Shown: positions 7,312 to 15,551 of the stretch, in pieces
How the letters are laid out: every line of letters starts with the position of its first letter
Numbering within the stretch: position 1 is the first letter of the stretch
NCBI GenBank assembly: GCA_015056415.1
Contig: SVGJ01000027.1
Location: 1-34,450, forward strand
Source: Clostridiales bacterium
Lineage (GTDB): Bacteria; Bacillota; Clostridia; Christensenellales; Aristaeellaceae
Length of the DNA stretch: 34,450 nt
Direction: 5' to 3'
The notes under the pieces: model-generated
What the model was told of the DNA's origin: nothing
Databases searched by the model: none
The model's input: only the letters and a program-made list of their open reading frames with translations
Translations under genes and position numbers: made by a program

Positions 7312-8345
7312 AATGGTGGCCTGGAAAATGTAAGCCCGGAGACATGATCCGCGTGAAGCTGGGGCCGCTTTACCACTACGGGATCTTCGTCTCTGACCAG
7401 GAGGTCATCCAGTTCGGTCATCCCCACCGTGACCGGAATGCTGCGAGCCCGGGCGAAGATATACGCGTCTTCGCCGGTTCCGCCTCCGAGTTTGCAGCGG
7501 GGAATATGATCGAGGTGGCCGGCATGGATCTGCGGGAGCGCATGAGGCGCTTCCCACCCCGGAAAACCATCCGGCTGGCACGCTCGCGGATCGGCGAAAA
7601 CGGATACGACATCCTGCACAACAACTGTGAGCATTTTGCCAATATGTGCGTATTCGGCAAGAAGATCTGCCTGCAGACGGATCGCATCGTCGCACAGTGG
7701 CGGACGCGGCCCATCCTGGATGTGTATCTGTGCCCGGTGGAGGAATGTGCGGATGGCGCGTCCACACCGGTTGAGTTGCGCGAAAAGCACATCAGCCGCG
7801 TGAAGGATCCCGAGCTGCTCAGGCAGAAGCGGGCTTCATGGAAGCTGCTGGAGTACGCCATGATGCGCTCCTGCGGGCAGAAGATGAGCGATGCCCGGTT
7901 CGCCCTGAGCAGCGGCGGCAAATGGACCTGCGACAAGCTGAGCTTCTCCATCGCCCACACGGCGGGCTGGGTGGCTGTGGCGGTGTCGAACGAGCCGGTG
8001 GGTGTGGACATAGAGGAGACGGACGCCTTTTCCATGCGTGATCCGGCCCAGCTCACGCCCATGATCTGCACGGATGCCGAACAGGCCGCCAACCCGGCGC
8101 CTGAGGATCTGATGCGCCTGTGGCTCTGCAAGGAAAGCATCTTCAAATGCGGGGGAAAGGGCAAATTCGTTCCCAAACGCATCCCGGCGGATTCGGAGCC
8201 TACGGTCTGCCTGTCCGCGGTGTCCGGGACGCCCCTGGCGCTGGCTGTGGCGGGTAAAAATCTCTCAAAGCTTCGCCTGTACCGGTATGAGGCGTCAAGC
8301 GGCGCAACGCCCATTGAGCTGAAGGCTGGGGAGAAAAGCAAATGA
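7308..8345 (+). CDS. LRAT-like acyltransferase fused to 4'-phosphopantetheinyl transferase
   Basis: Two enzymes appear joined. Residues ~1-135 look like an LRAT/NlpC-P60-type fold: GDMIRV, then YHYGIFV with H23, and NNCEHFAN with the putative catalytic C107. The position where vertebrate HRASLS enzymes have a second His is Gln (Q35), with H38 and H40 nearby. LRAT-family enzymes form an acyl-Cys intermediate and move acyl groups between lipids, alcohols and amines. Residues ~160-345 look like an Sfp-type phosphopantetheinyl transferase: FSIAH, VGVDIE (D234, E236, metal binding) and WLCKES (E276). That domain would convert apo-ACP (previous gene) and the ligase-ACP fusion to holo form. The reading frame is continuous, with no internal ribosome binding site noted between the parts. 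Its start overlaps the ACP stop (ATGA). I know of no described protein with this pairing. Confidence 0.82.
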   Translation: MKWWPGKCKPGDMIRVKLGPLYHYGIFVSDQEVIQFGHPHRDRNAASPGEDIRVFAGSASEFAAGNMIEVAGMDLRERMRRFPPRKTIRLARSRIGENGYDILHNNCEHFANMCVFGKKICLQTDRIVAQWRTRPILDVYLCPVEECADGASTPVELREKHISRVKDPELLRQKRASWKLLEYAMMRSCGQKMSDARFALSSGGKWTCDKLSFSIAHTAGWVAVAVSNEPVGVDIEETDAFSMRDPAQLTPMICTDAEQAANPAPEDLMRLWLCKESIFKCGGKGKFVPKRIPADSEPTVCLSAVSGTPLALAVAGKNLSKLRLYRYEASSGATPIELKAGEKSK

Positions 8346-9256
8346 AAGTGTTCCTATGGATCGTGATCGGCGGCGGGATCTTCTTCGCGCTGCCATCCAC
8401 GATGTACCTGGCTGTTTTCAAGGGGATCTTCGGGCGTGTCAAGCTGCCCGAACCTGACCTGAAGGTCTGGTGCCGCGGGGATGAAGCGCTGGAGACGCTC
8501 TACTGCGAGGCGCTGGAGGAGTTCAAGGCGCTGCGGTTCCGCGATGTGACCATCGAAGCCTTTGATGGCAAGCGGCTGCACGGCAGATACCTGAACCGGG
8601 AAAACAGCAAGCTGATGATCCTGGCCCACGGCTATCGTACAAGGCCGGAGATCAACTTCGCTCCGCAGATACAGGATTTTCTTGCCCAGGGGTTTGATCT
8701 GCTGCTCATCGATCATCGCGCTCACGGGCAAAGCCAGGGCCTCTTCGGCAGCATGGGCAGCCTGGAGGGCCGGGACGTGCTGAGCTGGATCGACTGGGCG
8801 CCCTATGAGCAGGTCGTGGTGTATGGCGTATCCATGGGCTGCGCCGCTGTGGGCCATGCCTCGGGGAAGATCAGGGATGGCAAGGTGCGCGGACTGATCA
8901 TGGATTGCGGCTTCAGCAATTTCTATGATGAGCTGAATTACAAATGTGACCTGTGGAAGATGAAAAAGACCGGGTTTGCCAACGCGGAAAACCTGCTGGC
9001 CAAGCTGTTCCTCCGCGTTGACCTGAAGGAGAACACCGCCTCCTCGCTGAAGCGATGCAAGGTTCCGATATTCTTTATCCACGGCGCCCTGGACGACGAG
9101 GTGCCTGTACAGGAGCTGTACCGGCAATATGAGGCCTGTGCCTCGGCAAGGCAAAGCCTCGTGATCGAAAACGCGCATCATGCGTTGGCCTATGCCATGG
9201 GCGGTGAGCGCTCAAGGCAGGCGATACGCTGCTTTCTGGAGCAATGCACCGGTTAA
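8342..9256 (+). CDS. Membrane-anchored alpha/beta hydrolase (Ser nucleophile)
   Basis: A 304-residue alpha/beta hydrolase of the serine aminopeptidase/monoacylglycerol-lipase type. An N-terminal hydrophobic helix (~3-27) probably anchors it in the membrane. The oxyanion-loop AHGY is followed by the nucleophile elbow YGVSMG (S164), an acid at D251/D252 in GALDDE, and His at 279-280 in NAHHALA. Likely roles are lipase, lysophospholipase or thioesterase, fitting release of fatty acids from lipid or from ACP. The start overlaps the previous stop (ATGA). It is the first of three hydrolases in the operon; the other two share the N-terminal membrane segment. Confidence 0.85.
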   Translation: MKVFLWIVIGGGIFFALPSTMYLAVFKGIFGRVKLPEPDLKVWCRGDEALETLYCEALEEFKALRFRDVTIEAFDGKRLHGRYLNRENSKLMILAHGYRTRPEINFAPQIQDFLAQGFDLLLIDHRAHGQSQGLFGSMGSLEGRDVLSWIDWAPYEQVVVYGVSMGCAAVGHASGKIRDGKVRGLIMDCGFSNFYDELNYKCDLWKMKKTGFANAENLLAKLFLRVDLKENTASSLKRCKVPIFFIHGALDDEVPVQELYRQYEACASARQSLVIENAHHALAYAMGGERSRQAIRCFLEQCTG

Positions 9257-9284
9257 TGAACCCCACCGAAAAGGAGGACGTCCA

Positions 9285-10238
9285 ATGAAGCATGATTTTT
9301 GTATCATCTCTGAATCCACCTGTGACCTGAGCGAACAGATCCGCACAGAATTCGACATCGGATACATTCCGGGACATGTGCTGCTGCCTTCCGGGGTGCA
9401 AGTCGCCGCACGGCTGGATTGGGATGCGTATGAAAGCTATTCAAACGGCAGCGCGGAAACATTCTATGCCAACCTGATGAAGGATCCCGACCGATTCAAG
9501 ACCTCCCCCTGCAATGTGCAGGAGATCTACGAGGAGCTCCTCCGCCGTGTTGAGGCGGGCCAGGGTGTGCTGATGACCTGCATCTCCTCCAAGATGAGCG
9601 GCACGTATTCCTTTGCCTGCGAGGCCCGCGCCAAGGTGCTGGAGGTCTGCCCCGACGCGCAGATCCGCATCGTGGATACCAGGCGCTACAGCGTCTGTAA
9701 CGGTCTGATGTGCATTTACGCCTCCATCATGCGCGGGCAGGGCAAAACGCTGGACGAGATCGCTGATTATCTGGAGCAGAACCGCCTGTGCTTCCATCAG
9801 ATGGGCTGGCACGATAACCTGAGCTTCGTTGCAAAGAAGGGCCGCATCACCCACAGCACGGCCTTCATGGGCCGCCTTGTCGGCATCAAGACCCTGGGCG
9901 AATGCTCCGCCACCGGCATGACGACGGTGATCGGCAAGGTCAAGGGTACGCCAAAGGCCCTGCGCGCCGTGATGGAGTATATCGCTCAGACTATCGTCCG
10001 GCCTGAGGAGCAGACCATCATTATCGGCCATTCCAGCCGCCTGCCCGGCGCGGAAGAGCTGAAAAAGCTGATCGAGGAGCGCTTCCATCCCAAGGCGGTG
10101 TACATCTGCGATATTTTCCCGTCCTGTGGCGTGAACATCGGCCCCGGTCTGGCCGCTGCCTATTATTTCGGCAAGCCGGTCTCCGACGACCTGGCGGAGG
10201 AGCGGGAGCTGCTCAACAACATTGTGGCGCAGTCATAA
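9285..10238 (+). CDS. DegV family protein (FakB-like fatty acid-binding subunit)
   Basis: A 317-residue DegV protein. The start at 9285 follows AAGGAGG (9271-9277); the upstream open frame has no such site. Family marks: SESTCDL near the N-terminus (usually DSTADL), ISSKMSGTYS at 100-109, and GVNIGPG near the C-terminus. DegV proteins bind a fatty acid in a buried pocket and, as FakB, present its carboxylate to the kinase FakA, which makes acyl-phosphate for phospholipid synthesis. A FakA-like kinase is encoded two genes downstream, so a complete FakAB pair is likely in this operon. Chain preference cannot be read from sequence by eye. Confidence 0.9.
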   Translation: MKHDFCIISESTCDLSEQIRTEFDIGYIPGHVLLPSGVQVAARLDWDAYESYSNGSAETFYANLMKDPDRFKTSPCNVQEIYEELLRRVEAGQGVLMTCISSKMSGTYSFACEARAKVLEVCPDAQIRIVDTRRYSVCNGLMCIYASIMRGQGKTLDEIADYLEQNRLCFHQMGWHDNLSFVAKKGRITHSTAFMGRLVGIKTLGECSATGMTTVIGKVKGTPKALRAVMEYIAQTIVRPEEQTIIIGHSSRLPGAEELKKLIEERFHPKAVYICDIFPSCGVNIGPGLAAAYYFGKPVSDDLAEERELLNNIVAQS

Positions 10239-10246
10239 TATTATAG

Positions 10247-10288
10247 GGGACTGATCATAGAGGACTGATCATAGAGGACTGATCATAT
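10247..10288 (+). repeat. Three tandem 14-bp repeats carrying Shine-Dalgarno cores
   Basis: The unit AGGACTGATCATAG occurs three times in a row (10247-10260, 10261-10274, 10275-10288), with one mismatch in the first copy and one in the last, where it merges into the ATG at 10287. Each copy carries a GGA core and the palindrome TGATCA. The last GAGG (10274-10277) is 9 bases before the transporter start and is its ribosome binding site. Confidence 0.9.
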
Positions 10289-11648
10289 GAAAAAAATCAC
10301 GAGCAAAGGTAAACTTCTCCTGTACGGTATGTCCGCGCTGGGCTTCAACATGATGAACCTGGTGATCGGCTCCTACCTGTGCGACGCGCTGATGGTCGAG
10401 GGCTTCGACGTCAACGTCGAAAGCTGGACCTATGCCAACAAGACGCTTATCGTGGCGGGCCTGTGGTCTGTTTTCATCCTGATTTCCAAGGTGCTGGACG
10501 GCGTGATCGATATTCCGATGGCTGCCTGGACCGATAAGCTCAAGTCCCGCTGGGGACGCCGCCGCCCGGCCATTCTGGTGGGCATGGTGCTGACCATCGT
10601 GGCGTATCTTGCGTTCCTGGTCATCCCTTCCAATGCCGAGCACAGCATGGGCAACACCATTTACTTCGGGATCATGCTCGTCCTGTTCTATTCCTCCTAT
10701 ACGCTCACGCTGGTGGCTTACTATGCCACCTTCTCCGAGATCGTCGATAACGAGAAGGACAGGCTCCGCCTTTCCAACTACAAGACGGTCTTTGACGTTG
10801 TGTATTTCGTGCTGGGCTACGCGCTGATCCCCGCGCTGGTGGGCGCGATGAACATTCGCGTGATCGCGCTGCTGTTTGCCCCCCTGGCGCTGACGATGCT
10901 TATCCCGCTGTTTATGATCAAGGAGCGCTCCACCCTCGACCAGGATCAGGAGCCTGCTGAGAAAGGGGCCGGGGAAGAAGAGCAGACTGTCGGCATGGTG
11001 CAGTCCGTCCGCTATCTGCTGGGCAACCGCGCGTTCCTGATGTGGATGCTGGTCTATTCCGCCCTCCAGTTTGGCCTGCAGCTGTTCCTGACGGGCCAGA
11101 ACGTGTTCTATTCAAGCGTCATGAAGTTCAGCGGTCTGCAGATCACCCTGGTTATGGCCTTTGCCTTTGCACCCGTCCCGCTTACCCTGATGCTCTATAC
11201 TTACATCGTCAAGAAACGCGGCCTGATCACCGGCTACCGTTATTCGCTGGTGCTGTACCTGCTTTCCATGGCGACCATGATGCTGTGCCGCGCGGACTGG
11301 ATCCAGAGTGACGTCATCCGCGTGAGCCTCGCCATCGTTGGCGCGATCCTTTCCGCCTTCGGCACCGGGTGCTTCTTCTCCATCAACTACACGATCCCCT
11401 CCGCCATTGCGGATAAGGAGCGCCGGGAGAAGGGTATTTCCCATCCCGCTATGTTCTTTGCCGTGCAGGGCCTGATCGGCGGTATTGCCACCGGCATTTC
11501 CACCGGTATCATCTGGGTCAACCTGAAGGATTACCAGGACGGCGCCATCGTGTGGCTCATGCCCGTGATCGTCATTGCCGGCGGACTTGTTTCGTACGCG
11601 CTGACCTATCTGCTCCCCAAGGATATCCGCTTCCTGGGCAAGGAATAA
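10287..11648 (+). CDS. GPH/MFS_2 family cation-coupled transporter
   Basis: A 453-residue polytopic membrane protein with about 12 hydrophobic segments. The signature DIPMAAWTDKLKSRWGRRRP around residues 75-95 is typical of the glycoside-pentoside-hexuronide:cation symporter group (MFS_2, MelB-like). The basic/acidic linker after ~210 is the central cytoplasmic loop. Most bacterial members move sugars, but the same superfamily includes the vertebrate lysolipid symporter MFSD2A. It lies between the FakB-like and FakA-like genes in a lipid operon, so a fatty acid, lysophospholipid or acylated product is a reasonable substrate guess. A sugar cannot be excluded. Translation starts from the last of three repeated ribosome-binding units. 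Confidence 0.87.
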   Translation: MKKITSKGKLLLYGMSALGFNMMNLVIGSYLCDALMVEGFDVNVESWTYANKTLIVAGLWSVFILISKVLDGVIDIPMAAWTDKLKSRWGRRRPAILVGMVLTIVAYLAFLVIPSNAEHSMGNTIYFGIMLVLFYSSYTLTLVAYYATFSEIVDNEKDRLRLSNYKTVFDVVYFVLGYALIPALVGAMNIRVIALLFAPLALTMLIPLFMIKERSTLDQDQEPAEKGAGEEEQTVGMVQSVRYLLGNRAFLMWMLVYSALQFGLQLFLTGQNVFYSSVMKFSGLQITLVMAFAFAPVPLTLMLYTYIVKKRGLITGYRYSLVLYLLSMATMMLCRADWIQSDVIRVSLAIVGAILSAFGTGCFFSINYTIPSAIADKERREKGISHPAMFFAVQGLIGGIATGISTGIIWVNLKDYQDGAIVWLMPVIVIAGGLVSYALTYLLPKDIRFLGKE

Positions 11649-11666
11649 GGCAAGGTGAGGTCGCTT

Positions 11667-13316
11667 ATGGATAAAGTGAAGCAAGTGTTTGAGATCAACG
11701 GACATGATTTCGAGCGGATGGTGCGCAATGGCCTGGCTAACCTGAGCCAGCACGTGGACGAGATCAATGCGCTGAATGTTTTCCCTGTCCCCGATGGCGA
11801 TACGGGCAGCAATATGTATCTCACGCTGAAAAACGCGGTGGATCAGGCTGAAGGCAACAGGGATCTGCATGAGTACCTGCGCAGCCTGAGCGCCATGATG
11901 CTGCTGGGGGCGCGGGGCAACTCCGGCGTGATCCTCTCGCAGCTGTTCAAGGGCTTTGCCGAGCGCCTGCAGGGCAAGGACGAGGCGGACGCGGGCGATC
12001 TGTGCGCCGCTTTGATCTCTGCCTACAAGACGGCCTATGCCTCGGTCAAACGCCCGGTGGAAGGCACGATGCTGACCGTGGCCCGCGAGGGCATCGAAAA
12101 ATCCCGCAGCCAGATCAAGAGAAATATGCCCATCGACAGGGTGCTTTCCTTCTATCTGGTGGAGATGCGCAGGAGCCTATCCTACACGCCCACCCTGCTC
12201 CTCGCACTCCGGGAGGCCGGCGTGGTCGACAGCGGCGGAATGGGCTATATCCTGATCATCGAGGGTATGCAGAAGGAGCTTTACGGCGAAGCCATCCAGA
12301 TGACCGAGGCTTCACAGCAGCTGGCAGCCCCGGCACCCGCCATCAACACCGAGGGATTTGACGCGGATGCGGAGTTCACCTTCGGATACTGCACGGAGTT
12401 CCTGCTGCAGCTGCTCAAATCCCATGCGGATATCGATGATTTCGATCCCAACGCCTTTTCTGACGCGCTGGGCGAGTTTGGCGATTCCATTGTGGTCGTT
12501 CAGGATGGGGACAGGGTCAAGGTGCATGTGCATACCCAAACCCCCGCGAAGGCCATCGAATACGCGCAACGCTATGGCGAGTTTATTTCCTTCAAGCTGG
12601 AAAATATGCATCTTCAGCACAGCCGGTTTGTAACCACGGCCCAGAAGAAGCATTTCCCCATTGCCGTGCTTGCCGCCTGCAATGGCGATGGCATGGCAAG
12701 GCTCTACAAGGAATTTGATTATTGCCGCGTCATCAACGGCGGCGAGCTGATGAACGTCTCCTGCCAGGAGTTCATCAACGCCTTTGACAGCGTGGACGCC
12801 GATCACCTGATCGTGCTGCCCAATAACAAAAACACCATCAGCGCGGCCCAGCAGGCGGCAAAGCTCAGCAAGAACAAGAACATCAGCGTGCTTTCCTCCG
12901 CCAATGTGGTGCAGGGCTACCTGGCGCTGTCCATGGACATGCCCAGCGATACCGTGGAGGAGCGCATCACCGCGTTCCATGAAAACGTCGGCGACGCGCT
13001 GACGGTCTGCGTGGCGCGGGCAGTGCGTGCCAGCGTGGTGAACGGCGAGACCTGCAATGCCGGCGACTATCTGGCCTTCATGAACGGCAAGGTGATCGCC
13101 CGGGATACCGATGTCGTGCAGCTGATCCAAAAGGTGGTGGGCGCGCCGGAGATGGACGCCGCGCCGGAGGTCATGCAGATATTCTGGGGCGCTGCCGTAA
13201 ACACGGAGCAGTGTATGCGATTGGGAAACGCGATCGAAGACGCTTTTGCGGGGATGGAGATCATCCATGTGGACTCGGGCCACGCGATCTACGACCTGAT
13301 CATCAGCCTGTCGTAA
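11667..13316 (+). CDS. fakA: FakA-like fatty acid kinase (DhaL/DAK2 domain protein)
   Basis: A 549-residue protein with the YloV/FakA layout: an N-terminal DhaL kinase domain (~1-200), a middle linker/domain, and a C-terminal DegV-related domain. NVFPVPDGDTGSNM carries the Mg/ATP-binding Asp pair D43 and D45. GARGNSGVILSQ and DSGGMG are further DhaL marks. FakA phosphorylates a fatty acid held by a FakB (DegV) protein to give acyl-phosphate, which PlsX/PlsY systems use. The start at 11667 is preferred over a GTG at 11655 because AAGGTGAGG (11652-11660) lies 6 bases before it. FakA is often a single housekeeping gene; here it sits inside an operon with ligases, a carrier and acyltransferases and may be a dedicated second copy. 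Confidence 0.9.
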   Translation: MDKVKQVFEINGHDFERMVRNGLANLSQHVDEINALNVFPVPDGDTGSNMYLTLKNAVDQAEGNRDLHEYLRSLSAMMLLGARGNSGVILSQLFKGFAERLQGKDEADAGDLCAALISAYKTAYASVKRPVEGTMLTVAREGIEKSRSQIKRNMPIDRVLSFYLVEMRRSLSYTPTLLLALREAGVVDSGGMGYILIIEGMQKELYGEAIQMTEASQQLAAPAPAINTEGFDADAEFTFGYCTEFLLQLLKSHADIDDFDPNAFSDALGEFGDSIVVVQDGDRVKVHVHTQTPAKAIEYAQRYGEFISFKLENMHLQHSRFVTTAQKKHFPIAVLAACNGDGMARLYKEFDYCRVINGGELMNVSCQEFINAFDSVDADHLIVLPNNKNTISAAQQAAKLSKNKNISVLSSANVVQGYLALSMDMPSDTVEERITAFHENVGDALTVCVARAVRASVVNGETCNAGDYLAFMNGKVIARDTDVVQLIQKVVGAPEMDAAPEVMQIFWGAAVNTEQCMRLGNAIEDAFAGMEIIHVDSGHAIYDLIISLS

Positions 13317-13334
13317 GGAGGGACGAAGCTCTTG

Positions 13335-14270
13335 ATGTATTTGTGGTACATTCTTGGTTTCGTTGTGTTGTCGGGCATACTGATCATGTGCGTGGTGGTG
13401 CCGGCGATCGTTACCACGAAGGTGTTCGTCCGCGTGAGCAAGAAGAAATGGCATTACAACTGCCAGGAGCCCGGCGACGTGGAGCAGGTGGAGCTGTACC
13501 GGGAGGCGACCGAATGGGCCGACCGGTACGCGGCGAACCGCAAGCCCGTCCACACGACCAGCGACGGCTTTCACCTCTATGGCGAGTATTACGACTTTGG
13601 CTGCAAACGGGCTGTTATCATCATCGCCGGCCGCACGGAGGCGTGCCGGTACTCCTGCTATTTCGCGGAGGCATACCGGCGCGCGGGCTACAACGTGCTG
13701 ACCATCGATAATCGCTCCCACGGCAATTCCGACGGTGTGGTGAATACCCTGGGCATCCGCGAGCATCGGGACATCCTGTGCTGGATGCGCTTGCTCCACG
13801 ATGAACTGCATAACGACGGCGTGATCTGCCACGGCATCTGCATCGGCTCGGCCACGGCGCTGTATGCGCTGGTGCATGAGCAGTGTCCCGATTATGTGAA
13901 CGGTATGGTCGCCGATGGTATGTATGTGCACTTTGGCGAATCCTTCAAGAATCACCTGATCGAAAGAAACAAGCCCATTTTCCCGTGCTATCAGGTCTGC
14001 ATGGCGCTGGTGGGCATGGTGGCGGGGCGCAATCCCCGGAAGTTCGGCCCCCAGAATGTGATCCACAAGCTGCGCAAGCCGATCCTCTTCCTGCACGGCA
14101 AGGAGGATATTTACTCCGTGCCTGAAAAGGCGGAGATCCTGTATGAAAAGTGCGCCGCGAAGAAGAAGCTTGTCTGGTTTGACAAGGGGCGGCATTCCTT
14201 CCTGCGGTATCACGCGCCGGAGAAGTATGACCAAACCATCGTGGATTTCCTCAGCGAGCTGGACGCCTGA
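13335..14270 (+). CDS. Membrane-anchored alpha/beta hydrolase with Cys at the nucleophile position
   Basis: A 311-residue alpha/beta hydrolase with an N-terminal membrane helix (~3-28). The nucleophile elbow reads HGICIGS, with Cys169 where Ser is usual. The acid is likely D258 (HGKED) and the base H287 (GRHSF). TIDNRSHGNSDG is the typical strand-5 region. Cys nucleophiles occur in dienelactone hydrolases and some thioesterase-like enzymes and favour acyl transfer or specialised hydrolysis over general lipase action. The start could instead be a TTG at 13332; the ATG at 13335 is chosen, with GGAGGG 12 bases upstream. The gene follows fakA closely and belongs to the same operon. Confidence 0.84.
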   Translation: MYLWYILGFVVLSGILIMCVVVPAIVTTKVFVRVSKKKWHYNCQEPGDVEQVELYREATEWADRYAANRKPVHTTSDGFHLYGEYYDFGCKRAVIIIAGRTEACRYSCYFAEAYRRAGYNVLTIDNRSHGNSDGVVNTLGIREHRDILCWMRLLHDELHNDGVICHGICIGSATALYALVHEQCPDYVNGMVADGMYVHFGESFKNHLIERNKPIFPCYQVCMALVGMVAGRNPRKFGPQNVIHKLRKPILFLHGKEDIYSVPEKAEILYEKCAAKKKLVWFDKGRHSFLRYHAPEKYDQTIVDFLSELDA

Positions 14271-14303
14271 CGATGACCTCGGTTGAAAGGAGAGCTGATC
14301 GGT

Positions 14304-15533
14304 ATGTCTGATAAGGATTCATCCTTTTTCCCGCTGAGTTCGATCCTGGGCAACCTTCACCGGGTGCTGACAAAGGGCAGCGCCGAGAATGACGTGAGCA
14401 GCTTGCCCTCGCTTTCCGACAAGAAGGAGAGCGAGACCTCCGGCAGGAATCAGGGGCAGGGCTCGAAGACCTTCCTGAAGACCATGGCGATTCTTGGCGC
14501 CGGAACGCTGGCTGTTACGGGCAGCGTGGGCCTGTATCAGAAGATGTTCTCCCGATATGAAAGGCCCGATTACGCGGTGACGCCCGGCGTATACTGCTAC
14601 GAGCGCATCGCTGACCGGCTTTCGCGCAGGGAAGTGCCTTTCTACTCAGGCGATACCAGGCTGGCCGGATATTACTATCCGGCGGCAAACGCCAAGGGGC
14701 TTGTGGTCTTTGCCCACGGCTTCCATGCGGGCGCAGATGACTATCTGCCGGCGTTTGAATTCCTGGTGCGGAATCAATACGCTGTGTTCGCCTTTGACAT
14801 GAAGGGCACCTACGATTCGGAGGGAGATTCGACGGTCGGCCTGCCCGAGGCCCTGGTGGACCTGGACGCCGCGCTGAATTTCGTCAAATCCCAGGCGGAG
14901 TTCCGGAAATATCCGCTGTTCCTGCTGGGCCATTCCTGCGGGGGATACGCGGTGACGGCCGTGCTGAACCTGCACAAGGATATTCTGGCCTGCGCGGCGA
15001 TCGCCCCCATGAATCAGGCAGCGAACATGATCATCGAAAAGGGTGAGTTGTACACCAGTATGCTGCCCACCGATATCCTCACCGACCTGCCCGCGGCATT
15101 CCTGATCCCGTATCAGAAGCACCTCTTCGGAGAATACGCGGATCTGACGGCGGTGCGCGGCATCAACAGCACGGAGACCGCTGTGCTCATCGCCCACGGC
15201 GACAGGGACATGGTCGTTGATTTCAACACGCCGCTGTCCGTCATCGGCCGGAGCAAGCAGATCCGCTCGGAGAATGTATACTATTACGTTGGCAGCGACG
15301 AGCAGAGCGGCCACGACAGCGTGTGGCATTCCACTGACGCGGTCCAGTATCAGAAGTGGGTGAAAAACAAGGTCAAGGAGTTGAACCGCGAAGAGGAATT
15401 GCAGTATAATGAACAAGTGCTGTTCTACGCCAGCGTTGACCATGAGCGCTACAGCGCCATTAATGAAGAGCTGTTCTCGCAGATCCTCGATCTGTACGAT
15501 TCGGCTCTGAATAAAGTCATCATAAGCTATTAA
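14304..15533 (+). CDS. Alpha/beta hydrolase with N-terminal tail and membrane helix
   Basis: A 409-residue protein. The first ~50 residues are polar (likely cytoplasmic), followed by a hydrophobic helix at ~55-75 and then an alpha/beta hydrolase domain. The oxyanion region is FAHGF, the nucleophile elbow GHSCGG (S211), the acid probably D300 or D302 (AHGDRD) and the base H337 (SGHDS). A further ~55 residues extend beyond the fold. The start at 14304 has AAAGGAGAG upstream; a TTG at 14283 overlaps that site and is less likely. It is the third hydrolase of the operon and may deacylate lipids or carrier-bound acyl groups; the substrate is not visible. Confidence 0.84.
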   Translation: MSDKDSSFFPLSSILGNLHRVLTKGSAENDVSSLPSLSDKKESETSGRNQGQGSKTFLKTMAILGAGTLAVTGSVGLYQKMFSRYERPDYAVTPGVYCYERIADRLSRREVPFYSGDTRLAGYYYPAANAKGLVVFAHGFHAGADDYLPAFEFLVRNQYAVFAFDMKGTYDSEGDSTVGLPEALVDLDAALNFVKSQAEFRKYPLFLLGHSCGGYAVTAVLNLHKDILACAAIAPMNQAANMIIEKGELYTSMLPTDILTDLPAAFLIPYQKHLFGEYADLTAVRGINSTETAVLIAHGDRDMVVDFNTPLSVIGRSKQIRSENVYYYVGSDEQSGHDSVWHSTDAVQYQKWVKNKVKELNREEELQYNEQVLFYASVDHERYSAINEELFSQILDLYDSALNKVIISY

Positions 15534-15551
15534 AGAAAGGAGGAATGAACA

